A stretch of 57,756 bases of DNA from Burkholderiales bacterium. GTDB lineage: Bacteria; Pseudomonadota; Gammaproteobacteria; Burkholderiales; Burkholderiaceae_C. The translations under genes were made by a program, and so were the position numbers. This document shows positions 26,327 through 36,014 of the stretch, piece by piece (within the stretch, counting starts at the first letter, position 1; every line of letters starts with the position of its first letter). The notes beneath the pieces were generated by a model. The model was not told the DNA's origin. It worked only from the letters and a program-made list of their open reading frames with translations, and did no database searches. The stretch covers positions 1 through 57,756 of the forward strand of contig JAUVXK010000004.1 in assembly GCA_030603635.1 (NCBI GenBank). The letters are read 5' to 3'.

Positions 26327-27268
26327 TCACCAGAACCGGGCCAGGACCCCCAGCGCCAGCAACAGCAGCCAGAGCACCACCGAACGCCAGACCAGCCCCA
26401 CCACGCTGGCGAGATGGGCCAGTTGGGGAGTGCGGCTGTTGCCGTTGCTGGCCCAGTCGCTGCCATCCGCCCATCCGGCCCCAGCCGTCTGACCAGCCAG
26501 GCGAACGTTGATCGCCCCTGCCGTGGCAGCCAGGAGCACGGCGTCGTTGCCCGGGGACGCCTGTCGTTCCTGACGCCAGTTCGCGATCGCTTCCTCGAAA
26601 TTGCCCACGACGGCAAAGGCCAGCGCGGTCACCCGGACCGGCAGAAAATCGACCCAGTGCCATCCCGTGAGGGCCGCCTGACGGGACGCGTCGCTGTCGC
26701 CTGCCACCGACGGCGTTTGCTGCCATCGCCGCGACAGGTGTTCAGCCATGCGATAGAGCACCGCTCCCGCTGGCCCAAGCCCGAAAGCCGCCAGTACCAC
26801 GAAGCACACCAGCACACCGAAAACATGGCGGTGGGCCGCCACGACGGAGTGCTCGATCACGTGCCGCAGCAATTCCTCGCGGGGCAGGTCGGCCACGTCC
26901 CCCCCCTTCCAGCGTGCGAGCGCAGCCCGCGCGCCCGCCTCGTCACCCGACTCCAAGGCCACGCGGATGGCGGTGAAGTGGTGGCTGAACTGTCGGAACC
27001 CCAGGGTGAGGTAGAGCGTGAGCGTCAGCCAGGCAAAGGCCAGCAGGCCGTGAATGGCCCACAGCACCCAATACACCACGGCTGCGGTCAGGGCGGGCCC
27101 TGCCACCGCGAGCCACCAGGCAAGCCAGCCGTGATGCGACTGACCGGCGTCAAGCGCCTGGCGCGTCCAGCGCGCCCAGGAGCGCATCCCCTCATGGACT
27201 GGGTTGTTGCGCCCGAGCGGCCTGGCCTGATCGAGCATGAGCGCCAGCAGAATCGCAAAAAAACTCAT
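26327..27268 (-). CDS. CobD/CbiB-like membrane protein
   Basis: 313 residues from the ATG at 27268 (MSFFAILLALMLDQARPLGR). About four to five membrane segments surround a soluble part. DQARPL near the start, FRQFSHHFTAIRVALESGD, the motif of a small domain (ALARWKGGDVADL) and HWVDFLPVRVTALAFAVVGNFEEA match the betaproteobacterial family annotated as CobD/CbiB-like. True CobD makes adenosylcobinamide from cobyric acid, but no cobalamin genes lie nearby, so this branch may act in something else (AmpE-like proteins are distant relatives). Confidence 0.78.
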   Translation of the reverse strand: MSFFAILLALMLDQARPLGRNNPVHEGMRSWARWTRQALDAGQSHHGWLAWWLAVAGPALTAAVVYWVLWAIHGLLAFAWLTLTLYLTLGFRQFSHHFTAIRVALESGDEAGARAALARWKGGDVADLPREELLRHVIEHSVVAAHRHVFGVLVCFVVLAAFGLGPAGAVLYRMAEHLSRRWQQTPSVAGDSDASRQAALTGWHWVDFLPVRVTALAFAVVGNFEEAIANWRQERQASPGNDAVLLAATAGAINVRLAGQTAGAGWADGSDWASNGNSRTPQLAHLASVVGLVWRSVVLWLLLLALGVLARFW

Positions 27269-27329
27269 GCCGGCATCATAGCGATCGAATCGCAGACCAC
27301 ACACGCTCGCGCCTCGGGATAACCCGCAG

Positions 27330-27989
27330 TCATGCGCTCAGCAGGCGGTACAGGTTGCGCACCATGCCTGCCGTGGCCCCCCAGATGAAGCGCTCGCTAC
27401 CCCCGTCGTGGTAGGGCATCGAGAACCATTGACGCATGCGGCCTTCCCAGAGCATTTCATGCCGCCGATGATGGGCCGGGTTCATCAGGAAGGCCAGTGG
27501 CACCTCGAACGCCTCGGCCACTTCGTGGGGATTCGGCTGCAATGTGTGCCCCGGGTCGACCAGCGCCACCACCGGCGTGACGACGAACGCCGTCCCGGTG
27601 ACGTACTCCGGCAGGGCACCCAACACCTCGACGGTGTCTGGCCACAGGCCCACCTCCTCCTGAGCTTCGCGCAGTGCAGCCGCCACGGCATCGGCATCAT
27701 CGGCGTCGATCTTGCCGCCAGGAAAGGCAACCTGGCCGGCATGCGTCGGCAGATGCGCCGTGCGTTGCGTCAGCAACACGGTGGGCTCGGCCCGCATGAC
27801 CACCGGTATCAGCACCGCCGCAGGCAGGGAGGGCCGATCGGTGAAACGCGGCTCCTGACGCACCTCGGGCACCCAGATCGGCGGGGCGCGGAAACGCTCA
27901 CGCAAGGCTTCAGGCTGGCAACGCTGGGGGCTGACCGGCGGCAGGTGGTGGTCCACCCCCACGACAGGGATGGTTCGGGGATCTATCAT
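27330..27989 (-). CDS. NUDIX hydrolase, CoA pyrophosphatase-like (NudL)
   Basis: 219 residues from the ATG at 27989 (MIDPRTIPVVG). The NUDIX box region FPGGKIDADDADAVAAAL followed by REAQEEVGL is close to the NudL pattern, preceded by VLLTQRTAHLPTHAGQVAFP, which is characteristic of the CoA pyrophosphatase subgroup. Likely reaction: hydrolysis of CoA or its derivatives to 4'-phosphopantetheine and 3',5'-ADP. It is divergent from the ComEA-like gene with 58 bases between them. Confidence 0.88.
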   Translation of the reverse strand: MIDPRTIPVVGVDHHLPPVSPQRCQPEALRERFRAPPIWVPEVRQEPRFTDRPSLPAAVLIPVVMRAEPTVLLTQRTAHLPTHAGQVAFPGGKIDADDADAVAAALREAQEEVGLWPDTVEVLGALPEYVTGTAFVVTPVVALVDPGHTLQPNPHEVAEAFEVPLAFLMNPAHHRRHEMLWEGRMRQWFSMPYHDGGSERFIWGATAGMVRNLYRLLSA

Positions 27990-28047
27990 GACAGGGCTCA
28001 ACAGCAATGCACCTCATTGTGCAACGACAACGCGTCAGGGAGAAAAC

Positions 28048-28404
28048 ATGATCCAGCCAAGGTGTCGCCTGTGCTTCAGGCTGCTCGTCTTTGTCGTTCT
28101 GGCCCAGATCGGGATCGCCTGGTCGGCCATAGAGGCCAACCAGGCTCCACCGCAGGATCTGGTGGCCATCAAGGGCATCGGCCCGGCCACCAGCCAGCGC
28201 ATCATCGAAGCCCGCCGTGAGCAGCCCTTCAACGACTGGGACGATTTCATCCGCCGGGTGCGCGGCATCGGACCGGCCACCGCGGCCAGGCTCTCGGCCA
28301 ATGGCCTGACGGTCAACGGCCAACGCTTCCAGCCCACGGCCCAAGCGGGACAGGAGCTGCTCTGGCAACCCATGGTGCCACGTCCCGTGGGCCCGTCCCG
28401 GTGA
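28048..28404 (+). CDS. ComEA-like helix-hairpin-helix protein
   Basis: 118 residues from the ATG at 28048, preceded by AGGGAGA. A signal/anchor segment (LCFRLLVFVVLAQIGIAWSA) is followed by two helix-hairpin-helix units: LVAIKGIGPATSQRIIEA and VRGIGPATAARLSANG. This matches the DNA-binding domain of ComEA, the periplasmic DNA receptor for transformation, reduced to anchor plus (HhH)2. No other competence genes are adjacent. Confidence 0.85.
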   Translation: MIQPRCRLCFRLLVFVVLAQIGIAWSAIEANQAPPQDLVAIKGIGPATSQRIIEARREQPFNDWDDFIRRVRGIGPATAARLSANGLTVNGQRFQPTAQAGQELLWQPMVPRPVGPSR

Positions 28405-28407
28405 GGC

Positions 28408-28426
28408 TTATGCAGGGAATGCATAA
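28408..28426. promoter_or_regulatory. Perfect dyad upstream of gdhA (possible LysR-type operator)
   Basis: TTATGCA-GGGAA-TGCATAA has 7-base arms and a 5-base spacer and contains the T-N11-A arrangement of LysR-type regulator boxes. It lies 77 bases before the gdhA ATG and four bases after the ComEA-like stop. No LysR gene is in the window. Confidence 0.5.
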
Positions 28427-28503
28427 CGGCATCACCACGCGGCCTTGGACAAGCGCGCAAGCTCCCCGTAAGCTGGTGGCTTCTTCACCACACCCCTGAG
28501 GTC

Positions 28504-29799
28504 ATGAGCCTGAAAACCGAATCCCCGCACGCCCTGCCTTCCTACCTGGACCCGAACCACCTGGGGCCATGGGGCGACTTCCTCCAGCAGGTGGACCGCG
28601 TCACCCCCTACCTGGGCAAGCTCGGTCGTTGGGTGGAAACCCTCAAGCGCCCGAAACGGACCCTGATCGTGGACGTCCCCGTCCATCTGGACGATGGCCG
28701 TGTGGCCCACTACGAGGGCTACCGGGTCCAGCACAACACATCGCGCGGCCCAGGCAAGGGTGGCGTGCGCTTCCACCAGGATGTCACGCTCTCCGAGGTC
28801 ATGGCACTGGCGGCGTGGATGTCGATCAAGAATGCGGCCGTCAACGTGCCCTACGGTGGCGCCAAGGGCGGCATCCGGGTGGATCCCAAAGAGCTGACCA
28901 CCCCGGAACTGGAGCGCGTCACTCGCCGCTACACCAGCGAGATCGGTCTCATCATCGGCCCCACCAAGGACATCCCTGCCCCCGACGTGAACACCAACGA
29001 GGCGGTGATGGCCTGGATGATGGACACCTATTCCATGAACGTGGGTGAAACGGCCACCGGCGTGGTGACCGGCAAGCCGATCGATCTCGGCGGTTCTCTG
29101 GGTCGGCGCGAAGCCACAGGTCGCGGTGTCTTCATCGTCGGCCAGGAGGCGGCCCGCCGCATCGGAATGGAGATCGAAGGGGCCCGCGTGGCTATTCAAG
29201 GATTCGGCAACGTGGGAGGCGTCACCGGCAAGCTGTTTGCCGAGGCCGGCGCCCGTATCGTCGCGGTACAGGATCATGCCGGCACGGTGTATCACCCTGG
29301 TGGAATCGACATCCCTGCCCTGACCCGGCATGTGGCGAGCACCGGCAGCGTGGCCGGCTTCCCTCACGCCGAGGCCCTGCCCACCGACCAGTTCTGGGAC
29401 ATCGACTGCGACATCCTCGTACCGGCGGCCCTGGAGCGGCAGATCACCGAAGTCAACGCCAGCCGCATCCGGGCACGCATGATCATAGAAGGTGCGAATG
29501 GCCCCACCACCCCGCTGGCCGACGACATCCTCAAGGAGCGCAACGTGCTCGTCATCCCCGACGTGATCGCCAACGCGGGGGGGGTGACCGTCAGCTACTT
29601 TGAGTGGGTGCAGGATTTCTCCAGCTTCTTCTGGAGCGAGGAAGAGATCAACGACCGCCTGGCCAAAATCATGCGAGGCGCCTTCAGCACGATCTGGCAG
29701 GTTTCGGAAGACCATGGCGTCAGCCTGCGCACCGCGACCTTCATCGTGGCCTGCCACCGCATCCTGCACGCGCGTGACCTGAGGGGTCTGTACCCCTGA
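28504..29799 (+). CDS. gdhA: Glutamate dehydrogenase (Glu/Leu/Phe/Val dehydrogenase family)
   Basis: 431 residues, the short hexameric type. The substrate and catalytic region reads [18 protein letters not shown], then [16 protein letters not shown] (catalytic Lys) and [17 protein letters not shown]. The coenzyme domain has the Rossmann loop [14 protein letters not shown]. It interconverts glutamate and 2-oxoglutarate plus ammonia. The sequence is of the NAD-leaning Firmicute/betaproteobacterial type, though cofactor choice is not settled here. It converges with the DUF1178 gene (9-base gap). Confidence 0.94.
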   Translation: MSLKTESPHALPSYLDPNHLGPWGDFLQQVDRVTPYLGKLGRWVETLKRPKRTLIVDVPVHLDDGRVAHYEGYRVQHNTSRGPGKGGVRFHQDVTLSEVMALAAWMSIKNAAVNVPYGGAKGGIRVDPKELTTPELERVTRRYTSEIGLIIGPTKDIPAPDVNTNEAVMAWMMDTYSMNVGETATGVVTGKPIDLGGSLGRREATGRGVFIVGQEAARRIGMEIEGARVAIQGFGNVGGVTGKLFAEAGARIVAVQDHAGTVYHPGGIDIPALTRHVASTGSVAGFPHAEALPTDQFWDIDCDILVPAALERQITEVNASRIRARMIIEGANGPTTPLADDILKERNVLVIPDVIANAGGVTVSYFEWVQDFSSFFWSEEEINDRLAKIMRGAFSTIWQVSEDHGVSLRTATFIVACHRILHARDLRGLYP

Positions 29800-29808
29800 A
29801 CCCGGGGC

Positions 29809-30285
29809 TCACTGCAGCGTTTTCTTGAGCAGGGGAAGATCGGGAAGCGGCACGATGTCGATGCCCTCTTCCACCAACTCAGCTGCCTCGAGGACCGAGG
29901 CCTGCCCCCGGATGCCACGGGCGGGCACCTCACCGTGATGCATCTTGCGGGCCTCTTCAGCGAAACGCCCGCCCACATCTTCCGTGTGGGCGACGACCTG
30001 CTGTAGGGCCTGCAGCAGGGCAGCCTGGACTTCACGAGGCCAAGCCGTTCGCTGAGACGGCGAAATGGCCAGACCTGAACCCTCGGCGGCAGGGTCTGCC
30101 GCAGCGGTGGGCTGGCCTTTCCCCAGATTGAGCCGGGGTGCAACCAGACGCTTCTCGACGTCCAGAGAGCCGCACACCGGACACTCCAGCAGGCCACGCT
30201 CACGCTGGGCGGCGTAGTCGGCTTCCGAACCGAACCACCCCTCGAACACATGCCCGTGGACACAGGCCAGATCCAGCACCTTCAT
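29809..30285 (-). CDS. DUF1178 family protein
   Basis: 158 residues from the ATG at 30285 (MKVLDLACVHGHVFEGWF). The CPVCGSLDVEKRL motif, with an upstream C-x-H-x-H pair (ACVHGH), forms a likely zinc site similar to FmdB-type ribbons. The middle is low-complexity, and the C-terminal half (RFAEEARKMHHGEVPARGIRG) is the conserved block of DUF1178. Function is unknown. It follows DUF2818 and nuoN on the same strand, a linkage I recall from other Burkholderiales. Confidence 0.88.
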   Translation of the reverse strand: MKVLDLACVHGHVFEGWFGSEADYAAQRERGLLECPVCGSLDVEKRLVAPRLNLGKGQPTAAADPAAEGSGLAISPSQRTAWPREVQAALLQALQQVVAHTEDVGGRFAEEARKMHHGEVPARGIRGQASVLEAAELVEEGIDIVPLPDLPLLKKTLQ

Positions 30286-30315
30286 GGGACCGATTATCGC
30301 GGGCAAGACGCCAGT

Positions 30316-30618
30316 TCAGTGTCGACGGGCGAGATAGCGGTAAACGAAACCGGGAAATGCGAAGGTGAGGAACATAGAGGCCGTGATGGCATAGAACTCC
30401 CAACCCTGTGGGTAGATCTGCCCTTGGTGCTGCTCCAGGGCCAGCCCGACGGCACCGACCACGAAGTAAAGCAGCAGCAGCTCGAGCAGGCGCAGCCAAA
30501 GCGGCTTGTGTCCGGCCTTCAGGGGAACCAGCGCGAAAACGCGTTCATTGAAGAAAGGCAGGTTGGCGCACAGCAGCGCCAGACCGATGACCAGCCACAC
30601 GGAAAACGTCGATGTCAT
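30316..30618 (-). CDS. DUF2818 family membrane protein
   Basis: 100 residues with three membrane segments (VWLVIGLALLCANLPFF, LLELLLLYFVVGAVGLAL and FYAITASMFLTFAFPGFVY). NLPFFNERVF and the closing YRYLARRH are typical of DUF2818. It follows nuoN by 14 bases, at the end of the complex I operon, so a role in complex I assembly or membrane function is plausible but unproven. Confidence 0.88.
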   Translation of the reverse strand: MTSTFSVWLVIGLALLCANLPFFNERVFALVPLKAGHKPLWLRLLELLLLYFVVGAVGLALEQHQGQIYPQGWEFYAITASMFLTFAFPGFVYRYLARRH

Positions 30619-30632
30619 GACGGCAGCTTAAC

Positions 30633-32120
30633 TCAGACCATCATGGCGGCGATCGCCTGGACACACAACGCCATGAGGCCACCAGGGACGATACCCAGCA
30701 GCAGCACCAGCGCGCCGTTCACCGAAAGCACCGCACGCACATCCAGCGGCGCCTCAATGGCCGCCGACTGGCTGGGCGCGTCGAAATACATCACCTTGAT
30801 CACGCGCAGGTAGTAGAACGCCCCGACCAGCGACATGAGCACGGCAAAGATGGCCAGCCACAGGTAAGCGGCGCCCCCCGCTTCCAACAGGGCTTGCAAT
30901 ACCGACAGCTTGGCATAGAAGCCCACCAGCGGCGGCACGCCCGCGAGCGAGAACATGCAGGCCGCCAGCACTCCGGCATAGAGCGGGCTGCGCTGGTTCA
31001 GGCCCGCCAGATCGGAGATCTCCTCGGACTCGAAACCCTGACGGGTGAGCAGCAACACCACACCGAAGGTGGCCAGCGTGGTGAGCACATAGGTCACCAC
31101 ATAGAACATGGCCGCGCTGTAGGCATTGGTCATGTTGCTGCCATCACCGCCTGCCCCGACACCAGCCACCAGGGCCAGCAGCATGAAACCCATCTGAGCG
31201 ATGGTTGAGAAGGCGAGCATGCGCTTGAAGTTGGTCTGTGCCACAGCGGCCAGGTTGCCCACGAGCAGCGACACCACCGCCAGGACCGCCAGCATCTGTT
31301 GCCAGTCGAAGGCCAGGGGAACCAGCCCCTCCACGAGCAGCCGCATCACGATGGCAAAGGCCGCCAGCTTGGGGGCGCCACCGATGATGAGGGTGACGGC
31401 GGTTGGCGCGCCATGGTAAACGTCGGGCACCCACATGTGGAAGGGGACCACGCCCAGCTTGAAGGCCAGACCCGCCACCACGAACACCAGGCCGAGCACC
31501 AGCACCTGGGGTTGATCCACACCGGCAGCGATCACCTGTGCCACGGTCGGAATGTCGAGCGATCCGGTGGCGCCATACACGAGCGACAGTCCGTAGAGCA
31601 GGAAACCACTGGCCAGCGCGCCGAGCACGAAATACTTCATCGCGGCTTCGGTGGCCTGCAGGTCGTCGCGACGCAGGGCCACCAGGGCATAGCTGGAAAG
31701 GGTCAGCAGTTCGAGGCCGAGATAGATCACCAGGAAGTTGTGCCCGGAGATCATCACGAACATGCCCAGCAACGCCAGCATGGCCAGCGTGAACAGCTCG
31801 CCGCCACGCAGCATGTCGCGTGCGCCGGCGTAGGGACGCCCATAGACCAGCGTCGCCATCATGGCAATGGCCGCGAAACATTTGAGCCAGTTGCCCATCG
31901 GGTCGCTCACGACCATGCCGCCGAAACCGTTCAGAGTTTCACCGCTGGAGGCCATGTAGCCGGTGAGCACGGCCACGACGCCCAGGGTCAGGAGCGTCAG
32001 GCGATGGGTGGAACCGCGCAACGGTGATGTGACGAAGAGGTCGTAGATCGCGATCACACAGGCCGCGCCCAACAGCAGCAGTTCGGGATAGACCGTGGCC
32101 CAGCTGAGACTGTCAATCAT
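30633..32120 (-). CDS. nuoN: NADH-quinone oxidoreductase subunit N
   Basis: 495 residues, about fourteen membrane helices, antiporter-like subunit of the complex I membrane arm. Discontinuous-helix and lysine-bearing segments are visible ([59 protein letters not shown]). It contributes one proton channel. It is the last nuo gene, 32 bases after nuoM. Confidence 0.97.
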   Translation of the reverse strand: MIDSLSWATVYPELLLLGAACVIAIYDLFVTSPLRGSTHRLTLLTLGVVAVLTGYMASSGETLNGFGGMVVSDPMGNWLKCFAAIAMMATLVYGRPYAGARDMLRGGELFTLAMLALLGMFVMISGHNFLVIYLGLELLTLSSYALVALRRDDLQATEAAMKYFVLGALASGFLLYGLSLVYGATGSLDIPTVAQVIAAGVDQPQVLVLGLVFVVAGLAFKLGVVPFHMWVPDVYHGAPTAVTLIIGGAPKLAAFAIVMRLLVEGLVPLAFDWQQMLAVLAVVSLLVGNLAAVAQTNFKRMLAFSTIAQMGFMLLALVAGVGAGGDGSNMTNAYSAAMFYVVTYVLTTLATFGVVLLLTRQGFESEEISDLAGLNQRSPLYAGVLAACMFSLAGVPPLVGFYAKLSVLQALLEAGGAAYLWLAIFAVLMSLVGAFYYLRVIKVMYFDAPSQSAAIEAPLDVRAVLSVNGALVLLLGIVPGGLMALCVQAIAAMMV

Positions 32121-32152
32121 TGTGGTGCTCTTTCAAAACCAGTGGGTGCAGC

Positions 32153-33628
32153 TCAAGGCAGCTTGGAGACCGCCACGTGCTGCAGCAACTCGATCACGGA
32201 CGGCATCATGACGTCGGTGAACGGCTTGGGATGGACACCCATGTACAACACCATGATGGCCAGCAGCACCATCACGAAGAACTCGCGCTTGTTGATGTCC
32301 AGCAAGGCCTTCACGTTGTCGTTGGCCACCGCGCCCAGATAGACGCGCTTGAACATCCACAGCGAATACGAAGCGCCGAAGATCAGCGCGGTGGCGGCCG
32401 CCAGGCCGACCCAGAAGTTGACCTGGACCGCGCCCAGGATCACCATCCACTCGCCCACGAAACCGGCCGTTCCCGGCAGGCCCGCATTGGCCATGGTGAA
32501 CAGCAGCGCGAAGGCGGCGAACTTGGGCATGGTGTTGATGACCCCGCCGTAGTCGGCGATTTCACGCGAATGCACGCGGTCGTACAGCACACCGATGCCC
32601 AGGAACATGGCCGCCGACACGAAGCCGTGCGCGATCATCTGCACGATGGCACCGGCCACGGCCAGCTCGTTGAAGAGGAAGAAGCCCAGCGTCACAAAGC
32701 CCATGTGCGCCACCGACGAGTAAGCCACCAGCTTCTTCATGTCCTGCTGGACCATGGCCACCAGGCCAACGTAGATCACGGCGACCAGCGACAGGCCGAT
32801 CATCAAGCCTGCCCACTCCTGGGAGGCATCGGGCAGGATGGGCAGCGAGAAGCGCAGGAAACCATAGGCCCCCAGCTTCAGCATGATGGCGGCCAGCACG
32901 GCGGAACCCCCGGTCGGCGCTTCCACGTGCACGTCGGGCAACCAGGTGTGCACCGGCCACATCGGCACCTTCACGGCAAAGGCGGCAAAGAAGGCGAAGA
33001 ACAGGAGCGTCTGCGCCGTGTCACCCACAGGCAGCTGGTGCCAGGTGGCGAGATCGAAGCTGCCACCCGACAGGTTGTACAGGTAGATCAGCGCAATCAG
33101 CATCAACAGCGAGCCGAGCAGCGTGTACAGGAAGAACTTGAACGCCGCATAGATCTTGTTCGGGCCACCCCAGATCCCGATGATCAGGTACATCGGGATC
33201 AGCGTGGCTTCGAAGAAGATGTAGAACAACATGGCGTCGGCAGACGCAAACACGCCGATCATCAGACCCGAGAGGATCAGGAACGCGCCCATGTACTGGT
33301 TTACGCGCTCGGTGATGGACTCCCAGCTCGCGATCACCACGATCACCGTGATGAACGCGGTCAGCAGCACCAGCCACAGCGAGATGCCGTCCACCGCCAG
33401 GTGGTAGTGGACGTTGAAGCGCTCGATCCAGACCGCCTTTTCGACGAACTGCATGGCAGCGGACCCAACCTCGAAGCCGGTGTACAGCGGAATGGTCACG
33501 GCCAGCCCGAGCAACGCACCGATGAGTGCGATCCAGCGCACCATGCTGGCGTGCTCGTCTCGACCGATCGCGAGCAGGACGACACCGAAAAGAATCGGCG
33601 TCCAGATCGCAAGGCTCAGCAAACCCAT
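32153..33628 (-). CDS. nuoM: NADH-quinone oxidoreductase subunit M
   Basis: 491 residues, about fourteen membrane helices. Conserved parts include FFEATLIPMYLIIGIWGG (Glu of the proton channel), VHTWLPDVHVEAPTGGSAVL and QQDMKKLVAYSSVAHMGFV. It is an antiporter-like proton channel of the complex I membrane arm. It starts 13 bases after the nuoL stop. Confidence 0.98.
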   Translation of the reverse strand: MGLLSLAIWTPILFGVVLLAIGRDEHASMVRWIALIGALLGLAVTIPLYTGFEVGSAAMQFVEKAVWIERFNVHYHLAVDGISLWLVLLTAFITVIVVIASWESITERVNQYMGAFLILSGLMIGVFASADAMLFYIFFEATLIPMYLIIGIWGGPNKIYAAFKFFLYTLLGSLLMLIALIYLYNLSGGSFDLATWHQLPVGDTAQTLLFFAFFAAFAVKVPMWPVHTWLPDVHVEAPTGGSAVLAAIMLKLGAYGFLRFSLPILPDASQEWAGLMIGLSLVAVIYVGLVAMVQQDMKKLVAYSSVAHMGFVTLGFFLFNELAVAGAIVQMIAHGFVSAAMFLGIGVLYDRVHSREIADYGGVINTMPKFAAFALLFTMANAGLPGTAGFVGEWMVILGAVQVNFWVGLAAATALIFGASYSLWMFKRVYLGAVANDNVKALLDINKREFFVMVLLAIMVLYMGVHPKPFTDVMMPSVIELLQHVAVSKLP

Positions 33629-33641
33629 GTTCTTGTTCTCC

Positions 33642-35675
33642 TTATTTGGCGAGCCAGACGAAGTAGGTCATGAACGCCAGTACCCCGACGATCATCACGA
33701 AAGCGTAGTGGTACAGATAGCCGGTCTGCACGCGGCGCACGATGCCGGCGACGAAACCGACGATCTTCCAGCTCAGGTTGACCACCGCACCTTCGATGAT
33801 GCCGCGATCCCCCCCCTTCCACAGGCCGATGCCGATGCCACGCGCCGCCTTGGCGATGATGTTTTCGTTGATCCAATCCATGTAGTACTTGTTTTCCAGG
33901 ATGACCACGACCAGGCGTAGCTTGCGACCAATGGCGGCGGGCAAAGCCGGATTGACCATGTACATGTACCAGGCGGTCAATGCGCCTGCCGCAGCCAGAT
34001 AGAGCGGCGGGGTGAAGAAGGCGTGCGCGACCATGCCCAGCGGACCGGTGAAGATGGCGGCGAATTCAGCCATGGCCGGATGCGCCTCGGTGTTCACGGT
34101 GATGGCATCGGCCAGGAAGTCGCCGAACAGCATCGGGCCGATGGTCATGTAGCCGATCACCACCGACGGGATGGCCAGCAACAGCAGCGGCACCGTCACC
34201 ACCCAGGGCGACTCGTGCGGCTTGCCGTCGCCGTGGTCGTCGTGGTGATGGTGGTCGTCGTGATGCGCGTCCGGGTTCTGGTCGTAGCGCTCCTGGCCGT
34301 GGAAGACGAGGAAATAGAGGCGGAACGAGTAGAACGCCGTCACGAACACACCCGCCAGCACGGCGAAGTAGGCAAAGCCTGAGGCCGGCAGGTTACTGAA
34401 GTGCACCGCCTCGATGATGCTGTCCTTGGAGTAGAAGCCCGAGAACAGCGGTGTGCCGATCAGCGCCAGCGTGCCCAGCAACGAGGTGATCCAGGTGATG
34501 GGCATGTACTTGCGCAGCCCGCCCATCCAGCGGATGTCCTGGTTGTGGTGCATGCCCATGATCACCGAGCCGGCCGCCAGGAACAGCAGCGCCTTGAAGA
34601 AGGCGTGAGTCATCAGGTGAAACACCGCCACCGAGTACGCCGAGGCGCCCAGCGCCACCGTCATGTAGCCGAGCTGCGACAGGGTGGAATAGGCCACCAC
34701 GCGCTTGATGTCGTTCTGGATGATGCCCATGAAGCCCATGAACAGCGCCGTGATGGCGCCGATCACGAGGATGAAGTTCAGCGCCGCATCCGACAGTTCA
34801 TAGACGGGAGACATGCGTGCCACCATGAAGATGCCAGCCGTCACCATGGTGGCGGCGTGGATCAGGGCCGAGATCGGGGTCGGGCCTTCCATGGAGTCCG
34901 GCAGCCACACGTGCAATGGGAACTGGGCCGACTTGCCCATGGCGCCGATGAACAAACACACGCCGATCACCGTCATCAGCATGGCGTCCTGGCCGAGGAT
35001 GTACCAGGGGAACTCGACCTGGGCGAGCTCGGGCAGCCTCTCGAAGATCTCGGTGTAGTTGAGCGAGCCGGTGTAGGCCACGATCAGGCCGATACCCAGG
35101 ATGAAGCCGAAGTCACCCACCCGGTTGACCAGGAAGGCCTTCATGTTGGCGAAGATGGCCGTCGGCTTGTTGTACCAGAAACCGATCAGGAGGTACGACA
35201 CCAGGCCGACCGCTTCCCAGCCGAAGAACAACTGCAGCAGGTTGTTGCTCATGACCAGCATGAGCATGGAGAAGGTGAACAGCGAGATGTAGGCGAAGAA
35301 GCGGTTGTAGCCGGTGTCCTCTTCCATGTAGCCAATGGTGTAGATGTGCACCATCAGCGACACGAAGGTCACCACGCACATCATCATGGCCGTCAGGCCA
35401 TCGACCAGGAATCCGATCTCCATCTTCAGGCCACCGATGACCATCCATTCGTAGATGGTCTCGTTGAAGCGGGCGCCGTCCATGGCCACGGCCTTGAGCG
35501 TCATGGCCGAGAGAATGAACGACACCAGCACCCCGAGGATGGTGAGCGAATGACAGAGGCGACGACCGAACCAGTTGCCGCCCAGCTTGGTGCCCAGGAT
35601 GCCGGCCAGTGCCGACCCCACCAGCGGTGCCAGAGGCACCGCCAGCAGCGTGCTTGCAGAAAGGCTTGTACTCAT
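33642..35675 (-). CDS. nuoL: NADH-quinone oxidoreductase subunit L
   Basis: 677 residues. This is the distal antiporter-like subunit, with about fourteen core helices and a C-terminal lateral helix and anchor (GIGIGLWKGGDRGIIEGAVV onward). Proton-channel segments include FFGWEAVGLVSYLLIGFWY, LHVWLPDSMEGPTPISALIH and QNDIKRVVAYSTLSQLGYM. Between core helices, at about residues 465-483, there is an unusual His/Asp-rich loop (HHDDHHHHDDHGDG). Otherwise the length is slightly above E. coli NuoL (613). Confidence 0.98.
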   Translation of the reverse strand: MSTSLSASTLLAVPLAPLVGSALAGILGTKLGGNWFGRRLCHSLTILGVLVSFILSAMTLKAVAMDGARFNETIYEWMVIGGLKMEIGFLVDGLTAMMMCVVTFVSLMVHIYTIGYMEEDTGYNRFFAYISLFTFSMLMLVMSNNLLQLFFGWEAVGLVSYLLIGFWYNKPTAIFANMKAFLVNRVGDFGFILGIGLIVAYTGSLNYTEIFERLPELAQVEFPWYILGQDAMLMTVIGVCLFIGAMGKSAQFPLHVWLPDSMEGPTPISALIHAATMVTAGIFMVARMSPVYELSDAALNFILVIGAITALFMGFMGIIQNDIKRVVAYSTLSQLGYMTVALGASAYSVAVFHLMTHAFFKALLFLAAGSVIMGMHHNQDIRWMGGLRKYMPITWITSLLGTLALIGTPLFSGFYSKDSIIEAVHFSNLPASGFAYFAVLAGVFVTAFYSFRLYFLVFHGQERYDQNPDAHHDDHHHHDDHGDGKPHESPWVVTVPLLLLAIPSVVIGYMTIGPMLFGDFLADAITVNTEAHPAMAEFAAIFTGPLGMVAHAFFTPPLYLAAAGALTAWYMYMVNPALPAAIGRKLRLVVVILENKYYMDWINENIIAKAARGIGIGLWKGGDRGIIEGAVVNLSWKIVGFVAGIVRRVQTGYLYHYAFVMIVGVLAFMTYFVWLAK

Positions 35676-35702
35676 GCTTGTGAAGTCGTTGGGCCCCGAG
35701 CC

Positions 35703-36014
35703 TTAGCCCTTGAGCGTGTTGAGTTCGTCCACGTTGATGGACGACTTGTTGCGGAACAGCAGGACGAGAATGGCCAGACCGATGGCCGATTCGGCCGCTG
35801 CGACGGTCAGGATGAAGAACACGAACACCTGGCCGTGCAGATCGCCCAGGTAGTGGGAGAACGCCACGAAGTTCATGTTCACCGCCAGCAGCATCAGTTC
35901 GATGGCCATCAGCAGCACGATCAGGTTCTTGCGGTTCAGGAAGATCCCGACCACCGACAGCGCGAACAAGATCGCGCCGAGCGACAGGAAATGCCCCAGT
36001 GTCAACGTGCTCAT
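35703..36014 (-). CDS. nuoK: NADH-quinone oxidoreductase subunit K
   Basis: 103 residues with three membrane helices. The conserved glutamates are in [17 protein letters not shown] and [17 protein letters not shown] (the E-channel near the quinone module). It overlaps nuoJ by ATGA (36011-36014). Confidence 0.97.
   Translation of the reverse strand: MSTLTLGHFLSLGAILFALSVVGIFLNRKNLIVLLMAIELMLLAVNMNFVAFSHYLGDLHGQVFVFFILTVAAAESAIGLAILVLLFRNKSSINVDELNTLKG

Noticed and set aside
28445-28474. TTGGAC and TAAGCT before gdhA as -35 and -10
   Set aside because: Each matches the consensus at only about three of six positions, too weak to annotate.
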